A DNA stretch of 38,287 nucleotides from Gammaproteobacteria bacterium (GTDB taxonomy: Bacteria > Pseudomonadota > Gammaproteobacteria > Legionellales > Legionellaceae), in NCBI GenBank assembly GCA_024742995.1, contig JANSXK010000015.1:1-38287 (forward strand). The letters are read 5' to 3'. Positions 1-10,209 of this stretch are shown here, piece by piece (within the stretch, counting starts at the first letter, position 1; each line of letters opens with the position of its first letter). Position numbers and translations under genes: made by a program. A model generated the notes under the pieces. It was not told where the DNA came from. It saw nothing but the letters and a program-made list of their open reading frames with translations, and did not search any database.

Positions 1-3000
1 ATCTCTCAAAATGTTGTGCCATTCGTTCAATCGTTGATGCTTCAAATAAATCAGTCGCGTACTCAAAACCCAATCGTAATCCTGATTCTCCTTCATAACC
101 TTCTTGTACCCATAAAGTTAAATCAAACTTTGAAACTTGATTTTTAGGCTTGAACGATTTTACTACGACATCTTGGAGCTCCATCGTATCAGAACTACTA
201 TTTTCCAAAGCAATCATAACTTGGAAAACAGGGTTATAACTTAAAGTTCGGGTGTTCTTTAAAGAATCCACCAACTGCTCAAAAGGCATATCCTGGTAAT
301 GTAACGCATCAATCATAGTCTTACTGACTTGATTTAACAGATGCTCAAAACACATGTCATAACTTAAATTAGATTTTATAGGCAAAGTATTGACCATGTA
401 TCCAATTATTTTTTCCAATTCTGGGTAAGTTCTATTAGAACAAGGAACGCCTATAACCAATTCATATTGTCCAGTGTAACGAAATAATAGTGTTGATAAC
501 GCAGACAAAAGTAGTGTAAACAGTGTAGTGTTATTCATTTCAGCGAGTTTATTCAATGCTATATTTGTACCCTCGGATATAGTAGAATAAAAGGTCTGCC
601 CCTTGAAGGTTTGCAAAATCTTTCTATTTTTATCAAAAGGGAAAGTAGATATTTCAGGTGCGCCAGACAGTTGGTTGCACCAATAATTTTTAAGGCTTTG
701 TAAACACTTTTCATCAAGGAATTTTCTCTGCCAAATACAAAAATCAATATATTGTATAGGCAGATCTGGTAACAATGCCGAAACCTCATTTAAAAGATTT
801 CTATAAATAAAACCCAATTCTTTTTCAAAAATGGCAATTGAAAACTCATCACAAACTATGTGATGAAATGTAATTAATAACACATGCTCACAAATATCCA
901 TCTTTAATATGGCCGCACGTATCAAATAATCTTTTTCAAAATCAAATGTGCCAAATGTATGTGTTTTTATCGTCTCATTTAGAAGTATATTTTTTTGTTT
1001 GGTATCAAAAGAACTTAAATCGAAGCAATCAATCACAAACTCTGGTTTTGACATCACATATTGAATTGGCATTAAATGCTCTAATTTGATAGAGGTTTTT
1101 AAAATTTCATGTCTTTTAATAATGGTATTAAAAGCAAATTGCAGCTTTTCTATATCAATATCGCCATACAAATAATAATGAGCTGGTACATTATAAAGCG
1201 CTTTATCAGAAGATATCCCATTAATTGTCCACAATTGCTGTTGAAAATAGGATAAAGGAGCAGATAACGCACCAGTTTTAACTATTTTATCTGTGGGCGC
1301 CATGCGCGTGGTTTTAGTTTGCTGGAGTACGGTTTCTATTTTTTGTGATAAAGTCTCTATAGTAGGAAATTCGAACACGAAGCTCATAGGAAGTTTAATT
1401 GAAAAATCTGATAGAATATTTGAAACAAATTGCATAGCTAACAATGAGTTTCCACCACTTTCAAAAAAATTATCCTTAATTCCTACACTCTTAATATCGC
1501 CAATCTTCAAGGTATTGCACCAAGAAATAATTAACTTTTTTTCTGCTTTTGTAGAAGGAGGTATGTGATCTTGAATATTCAGTCTATCATTTGGTGTTGG
1601 ATCAGGTAAACTCCCGCGGTCTAACTTTCCGTTATCAGTTAGAGGAATTATATCTAAAAAAACCAAGAAATAAGGAATCATATATGCAGGCAATGTCGCA
1701 TTTAGTTCGCTTTTAATAATCGCACGCATATGTGTCTTAAGTGAACCATCAATTGTTGTATTACAAAGCCCTACATATGCAAATAATTGCTGATTCTCAG
1801 GCATATCCTCCTTAACAATAACAGATGCATATGATACTCCTTTGCACAAGCTAATGATTGACTCTATCTCACCTAATTCAACTCGATGTCCATTAAGCTT
1901 AACTTGCTCATCAATTCTCCCACAAAAACTGATATTACCATCAGGCAAGAAACAACCTCTATCTCCAGTTTTATACATACAAAAATCTTGATCATCTTTT
2001 TTTGATTTGCCCTTAAAAGGGTTTTGTAAAAACTTGGATTTATTCAATACAGGCCTATTCAAATATCCCCTTGCAACAGATGGTCCTCCAATGTAAATTT
2101 CTCCAACAACATTTACAGGTACTGGATTTAGAAAATCATCTAAAATATAAATTTGAGTGTTGGAACGAGGCTTTCCTACAGGTATTGAATCACAATAAAT
2201 TTCACCATCATAATTTTTACAATCAAAAAAAGTAGAGTCAATCGTTGCCTCAGTGGCTCCATAAGTATTAAAAAGACGGGCTCCTGTTTTACTATAAAAT
2301 AGCTGTAGGGTTTCTGGTTTTAATACTTCACCACCTACAAACACATACCTCATATGCTCCAACTGATGTTTTTCCGCGGCTTGCAAAAAAACCGATAGCA
2401 AACTTGGTACAAATTCCATAACTGTCACTCTTTGAGATTCAACTAATGCAAGAAGTTCTTCAATATCTCGGTAAGAATTGGATGGAGCTATAACTATTTT
2501 GGACCCCACCGTTAAAGGCCATAATATTTCCTCAATAGCAACGTCAAAACTGCTTGAAGCATGATGAATCATGCTATCATTTTCCGTTAATGGATAATGT
2601 TTTTTTAACCAATATAATCGCTCTACAATGCTATGATGCTCAATCATGACCCCTTTGGGTGTTCCGGTAGAACCTGATGTATAAATGACATAAGCTAAAA
2701 AATTTCCTCTCACTGGAAGATTTAAGCTATCCATACAGTAATCATCTATTTGCGAGGATTCTTGCTCTAAATTTAAAATTACTCCTGTATAAAAAGAAAA
2801 CTTTTTTTGAAAATTTGTTTGCGTTATTAATACTGGGGGATTTATATCTTCTACAATCATTTTTAATCGATTAATCGGATAATTTGGATCCATCGGAACA
2901 TAAGCACATCCTAGCTTTAAAATAGCAAAAAACGTTGCAATCAAATCGGGAGAATGTTCTAAACTAACAGCAACCAACATTTGAGGCATGATCGCATATT

Positions 3001-4508
3001 GCGCTGATAAATAACGTGCTATTTGATTTGCGCGATTATTTAATTGCCGATAAGTCATCACCAAATCGTTGCAAACTAGTGCCACATTGTTTGAATGTTG
3101 TTCTACACAATTTTGAAAGCGCTCATGCACAGTTTCAAAATTATTGTATTGTTCATAGGTGTTATTCCACTCAAATAAGATTTTCTTTTGGGTTTCCTCC
3201 GCAAGAATACCTAATAAACCAATTGGCTGATCTGGATTTAAGATAATATTGTCAATCAATATAGAAAAACCTTCAGCTAATTGAACGATAGTACTGTGAT
3301 TAAATAAGTCATCTGCATACTCAAAAGACATGTCCAATCCATGTGCCGTTTCATGAGCCGACAAAGTGAGATCAAACTTCGATACTAAATCCGGGGTTTG
3401 AATTTTTTGAGCTTTTATATTGTTAAATTGAGGACAAGTATCATCGCCGGAATTTTGTAAATCAAACATAATCTGAAACACAGGGTGATACGATAAATCT
3501 CTGTTAATTTTTAATACATCAACAATTTTGTCAAATGGTACTTCTTGGTGCTTATAAGCATTAAAGCAAATATTTCTGACATGTTTGATAAGATCATTAA
3601 AAGTACTACTAGATTTAACTGTCGATCTAAATACAATCAGATTTACAAAAAAACCAACTGTATTATATATACTAGAATCTGCACGGTTAGCGCTGGGTGA
3701 ACCTATGATAACATCTTCATCATGCGTGTAACGATACAGAATAATATTAAATGTGGTTAACAAAAACATAAATAATGTACATTTGCTACTTCGCGCAATA
3801 TTTTTTATTTGCGTTAATACTTGGCTTGAAATTTGAAAGCCATATAATGCGCCCTTATGACTTGTTTTCTTAGGTCTTGATTTATCTAGAGGGAATTGGT
3901 GAGTATTTGGTACACTCTTTAAATGTTGCTGCCAATATTGTAAGCCCGCCTCAAACTTTTCCTCCCCTTTCTTAAGTTGCAACAATACATGCTCATAATA
4001 TTGCAGCGACACGCTTGGAAAAGAGGTATTTAACCCTGTAGCCAAATGATTATATATGTGACTTAATTCATCGACTAATATCTTAATTGACCATCCATCC
4101 ACTATAATATGGTGAAAAGATAAAACCAATGTGCACTCATTATCTGATTCTCTTAGTACATCTAACCGCATTAGAGGACCACGATTAAGATTAAATGGTT
4201 TTTTTACTATCTCTTGAATTATATTTTTATCGTATTCATTCTGATAATTACGAATTTTAATTTTAAACCCTAATTCCTGATGTAAATGCTGCCAACATTT
4301 TCCTGTATTATCTCGATAAAAAGTTGTGCGCAATATTGCATGACGGCGAATCAAAAGATGAAATGCTTTTTCCAGCAATGTTACATTTAACTGACCTTCT
4401 AATTTAAATACAAGATTTGCATTATAGGCATCATTATTTGGAAATAGCTCATCTATCAAAAACAGTCGCAGTTGAGCGTCAGACAAAGGGATCTGTTGAT
4501 TTTCCATT
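1..4508 (-). CDS. Non-ribosomal peptide synthetase, C-A-PCP-C, 3' end outside window
   Basis: Multimodular NRPS, open from the ATG at 4508 to base 1 (about 1502 codons seen). Domains by residue: condensation 1 about 5-440 with intact HHIIVDG at 132-138; adenylation about 460-965 with YTSGSTGTPKG at 609-619 and YGATE at 749-753; carrier domain about 985-1060 with FFESGGNSL, phosphopantetheine serine 1021; condensation 2 from about 1080, whose core reads HHIVCDE instead of HHxxxDG. The adenylation pocket, aligned by eye to GrsA, reads D-V-E-E-V-V-T-I-D; two acidic positions hint at a basic amino acid, but this is weak. Starting with a C domain means it should accept an acyl group from elsewhere, plausibly the separate carrier protein at 10210. 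Last visible gene of the operon, 60 bp after the dioxygenase. The start has only a weak ribosome site, but an in-frame stop lies just upstream. Confidence 0.95.
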
Positions 4509-4568
4509 TTATATAAATATCCAGGTTTACGGTGAATTTAGTTCAACACGATTCTCGGTAATCAACAG

Positions 4569-5528
4569 TCATGCCATTGAAACTAGAATCCTTCTTTCTC
4601 CTTCAAAAGGAAAACGTCCATGCATAGTTAACAAATTATCCAATATAAGAAAATCTGATTTGCGCCATTTGAAAGTTACACGCTCTTGTTTAACTAAACG
4701 ACGAATTTCTTCTAAATACCTTGTTTCTAATTCACTATCATCTCCATAGTAACAATGATGATAATAATCATCCTCAGGTATCACATCATTTAGGACTTCT
4801 AGAACCTCTGGCTCTAAATTAGAGGGATGCCATTGGTCAGCTTGTGAAAAAAAAGCTTTCTCCCCGGTTACGGGGTGGGTTATTACAGGGGAAACAGTTT
4901 CCTCTACACGCAACATCCCATTATCTTTCCAACAAAAATTGACACCAAGGTTTTCTAAAAGATGTTCTAATTTGTTTTTATCAGTCAACTCAAAAGATTC
5001 TTGCCAAGATTTACCAATACCTGGCCCATCAGTTAAGTTCATTACATATTTCAATTTTTTCTCAGAGAAGTTATGAATAATTTCCCTATCAAGCATATTG
5101 TATATTTTTCTACCATCTAAAATAGGTGTCTCTCCTCCAATAACGGGCTCTACTTCACAAAAAAAATATACTAAATTGGGATAGTTATTAGAAAAGGATT
5201 TTTCATTATGTAAAGAAATATGTACATCGTTTGGATAATTGGTTGATGTGTAAACACCATCGAGTAATTTATCCCTAGGTGAGTCACCTCCAACATAGTT
5301 ACCAAGCTCCGGTGTCATACTCCTAACGACTTCCCTAAAATCACAATCATCATATATACTAAAATCTCGAAATAGGATAGCTCCTGTTTCGTATAATTGA
5401 CTAAATAATTCATCCCTATTCTTCTGAATAAAACCTATTAAATCGGATTTGTTGTTTTTATTTTCTATTGCCGTAATCAAAAAAGGAAATTCATCCTTTT
5501 GCTCAATAAACCTGTTTTTTTTTAACAT
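4569..5528 (-). CDS. TauD/TfdA-type Fe(II)/2-oxoglutarate dioxygenase, probable tailoring hydroxylase
   Basis: A 319-aa non-haem iron dioxygenase of the TauD/TfdA fold. The metal triad is visible as H107-x-E109 (in SLHNEKSF) and distal H303 (in TMHGRFPF), with R313 in the position expected to hold 2-oxoglutarate. The H-x-E form, rather than H-x-D, is known from amino-acid-hydroxylating members such as VioC and clavaminate synthase, and SyrP-like enzymes work on carrier-bound residues. Lying between the exporter and the NRPS in one operon, it most likely hydroxylates the amino acid activated by the NRPS, free or on the carrier domain; this role is inferred. A good ribosome site (AAGGAAG) precedes the ATG. 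Halogenation is unlikely because the acidic ligand is kept. Confidence 0.88.
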   Translation of the reverse strand: MLKKNRFIEQKDEFPFLITAIENKNNKSDLIGFIQKNRDELFSQLYETGAILFRDFSIYDDCDFREVVRSMTPELGNYVGGDSPRDKLLDGVYTSTNYPNDVHISLHNEKSFSNNYPNLVYFFCEVEPVIGGETPILDGRKIYNMLDREIIHNFSEKKLKYVMNLTDGPGIGKSWQESFELTDKNKLEHLLENLGVNFCWKDNGMLRVEETVSPVITHPVTGEKAFFSQADQWHPSNLEPEVLEVLNDVIPEDDYYHHCYYGDDSELETRYLEEIRRLVKQERVTFKWRKSDFLILDNLLTMHGRFPFEGERRILVSMA

Positions 5529-5582
5529 TCTGAGCTTCCTTTATCCAAAATCAGTGGTGTCGAATAATAAGCTTATCCATAA

Positions 5583-7019
5583 TCAAGGGCATAATAACGA
5601 TTTTCGCAAATCAAGACAATCAGGCATTCCTTGATCATTCTTAAGCCGTGTAAGAAAACAAAATCTCCAAAACAAAAAAGCAGTATTTAAGCCCGCGCCA
5701 ATAATTAGACCCATCCACAATCCCTGCCCGCTGGTTTTTATATAAATTCCAAATAAATAGCTAATTGGTAACCCTACACCCCAAAAACACGAAAGAGAAA
5801 TCACCATTGTAAAGAAGGTATCTTTAAAACTCCTTAGCGCGCTATATAATACTAACCGAATGCTTTCAATAATTTGAAACACAGCCCCCATGACAAACAA
5901 TGGTTTTGCAAGAATCATTACTACCAACGCATCTTTAGAGTTTCCCTCAAAATCAAAACTAACTAATTCATCAGAAAAAAAATAGTAGGCTTGAGTTACC
6001 ACAATCATTGAAAAAAAAGAAATAGCTAACCCGATATAGACAATCTTTGTAATTTCATGCTGCTGATTTGCTCCAATTTTATGCCCCACCCTAATACTGA
6101 CAGCTTGCCCAATAGAAAAAATAATTGGCATTGTTTGGTTGATAAATTGTAAGACCACTTGATTTGAAATTAATAAATCATTCCCAAGATACCCCATCAA
6201 TAAAGTTAAACCTAAATAACCAAATAACTCGGAACAATACATCACTCCAATTGGCAATCCAATCACAAATAAATCTTTCACTAGAGTCGGTGATTTTAAA
6301 AAAACCATCTTGTTTAGATAAGGCCTATACTGAGCACTAGCCAGCATATATAGGATTAATCCACTCGTAGTAATCCAATAAGCTAGTGTAGTCCCCCAGC
6401 CAATACCTGCTATTCCGAGTTTAAAAAACCCATATTCACCGTATACCAGTAACCAATTGAAAACAATCGTCATTGGAGCCCAAATAAAAGTAAAAATCAT
6501 GTTGGTTTTAGTATGCCCAAGCCCCATAAGAAACTGTATAAGCACAAGCCCGACAAAATCAGGGAAAAGCCCCCAAGCAAACGCATGAAAATAAGTGTTA
6601 GACAACGTTACAACTTCTTTAGGCTGGCCTGACAAGAATAAAATATAAGCCATGTTCCAAACCACTGCAAAACCCACAATAGAACACATAAAAGCAAGAA
6701 ATAACCCACTACTAAGAGTTAAAGCAATACCATCTTTGTCTTTTGCCCCATGTTTTTGGGCAACAACAATGCTAACAGAACAAATGGTCCCCCAAATGAC
6801 CATCATTATTGCTGAATAAATCCACATAGACAATGTACTCGCAGCCAATTCTGCGACACCCAAATGAGCGGAAAAATAAGTAGAAAAAAAACCAATACCA
6901 TTGCCAACAAAACCACTAAACATCAAAGGAAACGCGAGCCTTAATAAAAAAAACATTTCCGCCTTCTTGGGGGCCAAAGAAAAACGCAGCGTTTTTTCTG
7001 TAGTAATTACACCGTGCAT
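5583..7019 (-). CDS. MATE-family multidrug/metabolite exporter
   Basis: A 478-aa polytopic membrane protein with about twelve hydrophobic segments arranged as two repeated MatE halves, typical in length for NorM/DinF-type antiporters that use a Na+ or H+ gradient. The first half contains the usual early pattern of a helix-rich segment after a short charged N-terminus; the last helices end near residue 460. It overlaps the upstream GAPDH-like gene by 13 bp, so the two are probably translationally coupled. Position inside the NRPS operon suggests export of the product or self-protection. The substrate cannot be read from sequence. Confidence 0.9.
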   Translation of the reverse strand: MHGVITTEKTLRFSLAPKKAEMFFLLRLAFPLMFSGFVGNGIGFFSTYFSAHLGVAELAASTLSMWIYSAIMMVIWGTICSVSIVVAQKHGAKDKDGIALTLSSGLFLAFMCSIVGFAVVWNMAYILFLSGQPKEVVTLSNTYFHAFAWGLFPDFVGLVLIQFLMGLGHTKTNMIFTFIWAPMTIVFNWLLVYGEYGFFKLGIAGIGWGTTLAYWITTSGLILYMLASAQYRPYLNKMVFLKSPTLVKDLFVIGLPIGVMYCSELFGYLGLTLLMGYLGNDLLISNQVVLQFINQTMPIIFSIGQAVSIRVGHKIGANQQHEITKIVYIGLAISFFSMIVVTQAYYFFSDELVSFDFEGNSKDALVVMILAKPLFVMGAVFQIIESIRLVLYSALRSFKDTFFTMVISLSCFWGVGLPISYLFGIYIKTSGQGLWMGLIIGAGLNTAFLFWRFCFLTRLKNDQGMPDCLDLRKSLLCP

Positions 7020-8083
7020 AAAACTTCTTCTTTAATATCCTCTCTTAGCATGGTGTGTTTTTTGCAACACGAAATATACTCAATTAAATCCAGTAATTTA
7101 GAGCAATATCCAGCTTCATTGTCATACCAATACGTCAACTGAATATTGTTCTCCGCAATTTTATTCCACCGCATATCAACAACTGATGAGTAGTTAGAGC
7201 CTAGGTGGTCAATTGATACAGTATTTTCATACTCTAAAGATAATGTTTTAAATCGCTGCTGCACTTGAAATATATTTAAAACATTTTCTATATCATTTTG
7301 GCTGACGACCTCATTCAAACGAAGATTTATCACAGCAGTTGATACACTACTAGTCGGCACCCTGTAAGAAAAACTTTCTATCTTACCTACATAGTCGGGC
7401 AATAATTTAGCTGTGGCCTTTACTACTGAAGTAGATTTGGGAATAAGACTAGTTCCAGCAGCTCTCGCCAAACCATAAGCATCTTTTTTATCAAGCCCTT
7501 CAATATAAGTTGAATCCATTAATCTTTGATACGACAACCATGGATGTAACGTAACTATTGACCCATAATCAAATGTGTATTTAGCACAAATTGCTTTTAT
7601 AATAGGCGACAAAGCGATAGCATCACAAGTGCTTGCGCAAATATATTTAGATGATTTTAAAATACTAGGATCTTCATTTATATCACATACTATAGTTTTA
7701 ATATCCTTGTGTTCAGAGGTTAATATATAATGTTGAAATTTATTTTCATGCGCTGATAATCTTTGATGGTTTTCAGCATCGCCTGACGCATCAATAATTA
7801 TATCGATATTATTTTCATACCAAGGGATATCTCCAATATTTTTAACATGATAAACCTCAGCAATCTGTTCTCCTACTTGCAAAGCAGTAGGCCCCAAAAC
7901 TTCTAACCTCTCATGAAGTTTCCCATAAATACTATCGTATTTTAGTAAATATTTAAGATTTTCAATATCATCGTTAATATCATTGATTGCTACCAAATCA
8001 AATATATCTCTTTGTAAATTTAATCGCGTTAATATCCGCCCAATTCGACCAAATCCATTTATAGCAACACGTATTTTTTCCAT
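7007..8083 (-). CDS. Glyceraldehyde-3-phosphate dehydrogenase-like enzyme
   Basis: A 358-aa protein with the full GAPDH layout: Rossmann motif NGFGRIGR at residues 9-16, a catalytic-cysteine region ICASTCDAIALSP with C153, H180 in TLHPW, the phosphate-loop-like ARAAGTSLIP, YRVPTSSVS and the C-terminal WYDNEAGY. The canonical ASCTTNC is changed to ASTCDAI, so the nucleophile is kept but its surroundings differ, and the substrate need not be glyceraldehyde-3-phosphate. Sixteen bp separate it from the cyclase gene upstream, and it overlaps the exporter downstream. Two roles are open: oxidation of a sugar-phosphate aldehyde feeding or following the cyclase, or an inhibitor-resistant GAPDH giving self-protection, as known in pentalenolactone and heptelidic acid producers. 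Ribosome site AAGGG precedes the ATG. Confidence 0.87.
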   Translation of the reverse strand: MEKIRVAINGFGRIGRILTRLNLQRDIFDLVAINDINDDIENLKYLLKYDSIYGKLHERLEVLGPTALQVGEQIAEVYHVKNIGDIPWYENNIDIIIDASGDAENHQRLSAHENKFQHYILTSEHKDIKTIVCDINEDPSILKSSKYICASTCDAIALSPIIKAICAKYTFDYGSIVTLHPWLSYQRLMDSTYIEGLDKKDAYGLARAAGTSLIPKSTSVVKATAKLLPDYVGKIESFSYRVPTSSVSTAVINLRLNEVVSQNDIENVLNIFQVQQRFKTLSLEYENTVSIDHLGSNYSSVVDMRWNKIAENNIQLTYWYDNEAGYCSKLLDLIEYISCCKKHTMLREDIKEEVLCTV

Positions 8084-8099
8084 ATAAACACCCTTTGGT

Positions 8100-9203
8100 T
8101 TAATTTTCCATCCTAAATTGTGGTAGTCTTAAAAAATTCGCAACAAACTTCTCAACAACATCAAAAGAGACCTGGTAAAATCTTGAACCATTTGACTCAT
8201 AAGGCTTTCCTATACCTTCAATCAATACTAAGTAGATGTGCTTACCAGAGGATTTTTTGTCTCTTTTCATTAACCGTACAAATTCTGTAGCAGAATACGT
8301 GCTATCAATATGTAAATTAAGATTAAGCTTTCTCATCAAAATTAATATATTAGATACGGTTTGAGTGTCAATAATACCAATTTCTAGAGAGAAATATAGA
8401 GCCATCACTGTGCCAATATTTATTGCATCTCCATGAGGTATTTTATACTTTGAAAGTTTCTCTATTGCATGACCAAAAGTATGTCCTAAATTACTAGCAG
8501 CAGGATCAATTTTGCATATTTTCACCCTGGATTTAATGGTTAACTCTACAATTTCTCGTAGCCAACACAAATCATCCTGCCTTTTAAATTCCGATAGTTT
8601 TGCTACTAAATGCTCAGAATCTAAAAGACCATATTTTAAGATTTCTGAAATTCCTTGCCTAAAATGATAATAAGTTTGGGTGGTTAAAAAATTCACATTA
8701 TTATAAACAATTTTTGGATAATAGAATGTTCCCAATAAATTTTTAATTCCATCAGAGTTAATACATGTTTTGCCTGCAGTAGATGCATCCACTTGTCCTA
8801 TTAAAGTGGTAGGTATCATCATCAATGGTAGCCCACGCATATACGTTGAAACCGCAAAAGAAACCAAATCAAGAATAGTGCCACCACCTATAGCCAAAAC
8901 CAAATCAAATCTAGAACATTTATTGTTTTCTAGTGCTTGTACAAAAGAACAATAGCTAGATATAGATTTGGTTTCCTCAGAAGATACCAAGGGAATGCTC
9001 AAGATTTCTTTGCCCTGTTTAGTTAATCCCTTAAAAAGGCCTTCAATCTGTTGGTTATCAAGAGCCTGATCATAGCAAACAATAAGTCTTTCAAAATCCA
9101 CTGTGTCAAAAGTTGACAGCCACGCTAGATTCGGATCGCTATCAATAATAAACACTGTGTTTTTTACAGAAGAATAATTAAAATTTAATTGGTTAATTGA
9201 CAT
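8100..9203 (-). CDS. Dehydroquinate-synthase-like sugar phosphate cyclase
   Basis: Member of the 3-dehydroquinate synthase superfamily (NAD- and metal-dependent cyclases of sugar phosphates). Visible: glycine-rich AIGGGTILDLVSF, MIPTTLIGQVDAS, the metal glutamate in GISEILKYG, and metal histidines in NLGHTFGHAIEKL and IPHGDAINIG. The segment normally reading roughly GGKTGINHPLGKN in AroB is AGKTCINSDGIKN, so the substrate loop has diverged and this is unlikely to be the housekeeping aroB. I chose the ATG at 9203 (367 aa) because AAGGATAT lies just before it; a TTG at 9248 in frame would add 15 residues with a poor ribosome site. It could make dehydroquinate, aminodehydroquinate or another cyclitol; the sequence alone does not decide. 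Confidence 0.88.
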   Translation of the reverse strand: MSINQLNFNYSSVKNTVFIIDSDPNLAWLSTFDTVDFERLIVCYDQALDNQQIEGLFKGLTKQGKEILSIPLVSSEETKSISSYCSFVQALENNKCSRFDLVLAIGGGTILDLVSFAVSTYMRGLPLMMIPTTLIGQVDASTAGKTCINSDGIKNLLGTFYYPKIVYNNVNFLTTQTYYHFRQGISEILKYGLLDSEHLVAKLSEFKRQDDLCWLREIVELTIKSRVKICKIDPAASNLGHTFGHAIEKLSKYKIPHGDAINIGTVMALYFSLEIGIIDTQTVSNILILMRKLNLNLHIDSTYSATEFVRLMKRDKKSSGKHIYLVLIEGIGKPYESNGSRFYQVSFDVVEKFVANFLRLPQFRMEN

Positions 9204-9285
9204 TATATCCTTATGTGAAAATTCATTATGATACTTTAAATTAAGCAAGCTTCTAAAGTAACGGGGGCTTGTTCAGCTAGGTTTA

Positions 9286-10056
9286 CTAAACAGCTGTCCA
9301 TCCTCCGTCTATCATTACACTATCTCCAGTAATCATGCTTGCCATAGATGAACATAAAAATAGTACCGCCTGCGATACATCACGCTTTTCAGCAAACTTC
9401 CCAAGTGGAATTCGACTAGTCATGAAATCTCTAGTGTTTTCATTCTCAAGCAACTCCTTTGTTAAACTTGTTGCAACATAGGTTGGGCACACTGAATTAA
9501 CTCGGATATTATATGGTGCTAACTCAACACTCAGTGCTTTAGTTAGTCCTTCAATAGCATGTTTAGATACGGTATATAAAACCTGTGGCCGTGGTGTTTT
9601 AATGGGCTGGGCCACTTTGCCCATTATTGAGGAAATATTTATTATAACACCACCAGTTTGTGATTTATTTTGGATCATTTTCTTTGCCACAAATTGACTA
9701 GTAAAAAAATATGCCTTAACATTTAAGTCAAATAGTTGATCAAATTCGTCTTCGGTATAAGCAGTAAATTGTTTAATTAATGCCGTGCCCGCATTGTTGA
9801 TTAAAATATCCACTCTATCCAAAGTATCTATAAATTTTTCTACCTGCTCATAATGTGTAACATCACACACATAGTATTCGCAAGCACACCCCTGCTGTGT
9901 CAAAGAACATACAATAGATTGCAAAGGTGAGGCGCTTCTTCCTACTAAAATAACATGAGCCCCTGCCTGTGCTAAAACCTCCGCAACATCAGCACCTATT
10001 CCTCTGCTTGCACCAATAACTAGGGCAACAGGCTTGTTTTCTAAAAAAACAGGCAT
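9286..10056 (-). CDS. Short-chain dehydrogenase/reductase (SDR), FabG-like
   Basis: A 256-aa classical SDR. It has the nucleotide motif GASRGIG at 15-21, NNAG at 87-90, catalytic serine in INISSIMG (142/143), Y161-x-x-x-K165 in YTVSKHA, and the C-terminal MIDGGWTAV typical of FabG-like enzymes. It probably oxidises or reduces a ring hydroxyl or keto group using NAD(P)H. As the first gene of the minus-strand operon, upstream of the cyclase, it most likely acts on the cyclitol intermediate; this is inferred from context. It is transcribed divergently from the carrier protein gene at 10210. The ribosome site is weak. Confidence 0.9.
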   Translation of the reverse strand: MPVFLENKPVALVIGASRGIGADVAEVLAQAGAHVILVGRSASPLQSIVCSLTQQGCACEYYVCDVTHYEQVEKFIDTLDRVDILINNAGTALIKQFTAYTEDEFDQLFDLNVKAYFFTSQFVAKKMIQNKSQTGGVIINISSIMGKVAQPIKTPRPQVLYTVSKHAIEGLTKALSVELAPYNIRVNSVCPTYVATSLTKELLENENTRDFMTSRIPLGKFAEKRDVSQAVLFLCSSMASMITGDSVMIDGGWTAV

Positions 10057-10209
10057 TATTAAAACTCTAACCTTTACAAATTGCCAAATAATATCTCAAA
10101 ACACTCAGAATTACAGCCTTTACAATTAAATAACTACACAATAAGCTATTTAAGCTAGCAAACAAATAAGATAGACTCTCCAATTTATATCAATGATAAA
10201 GTTAATTGA
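10057..10209. promoter_or_regulatory. Divergent intergenic region controlling both arms of the cluster
   Basis: This 153-bp AT-rich gap separates the SDR-to-NRPS operon (minus) from the carrier protein/ligase operon (plus) and must hold the promoters for both. On the plus strand a weak candidate is TTTACA at 10119-10124, 17 bp, then TAAGCT at 10142-10147. No clear minus-strand promoter or operator stood out. The short direct repeat TAAGCTA/AAGCTA lies around 10142-10157. Confidence 0.4.

Noticed and set aside
4417-4749. 110-aa plus-strand ORF
   Set aside because: Shadow of the NRPS start and the end of the dioxygenase gene.
8100-9203. Housekeeping aroB
   Set aside because: No other shikimate gene nearby, diverged substrate loop, and location inside an NRPS operon.
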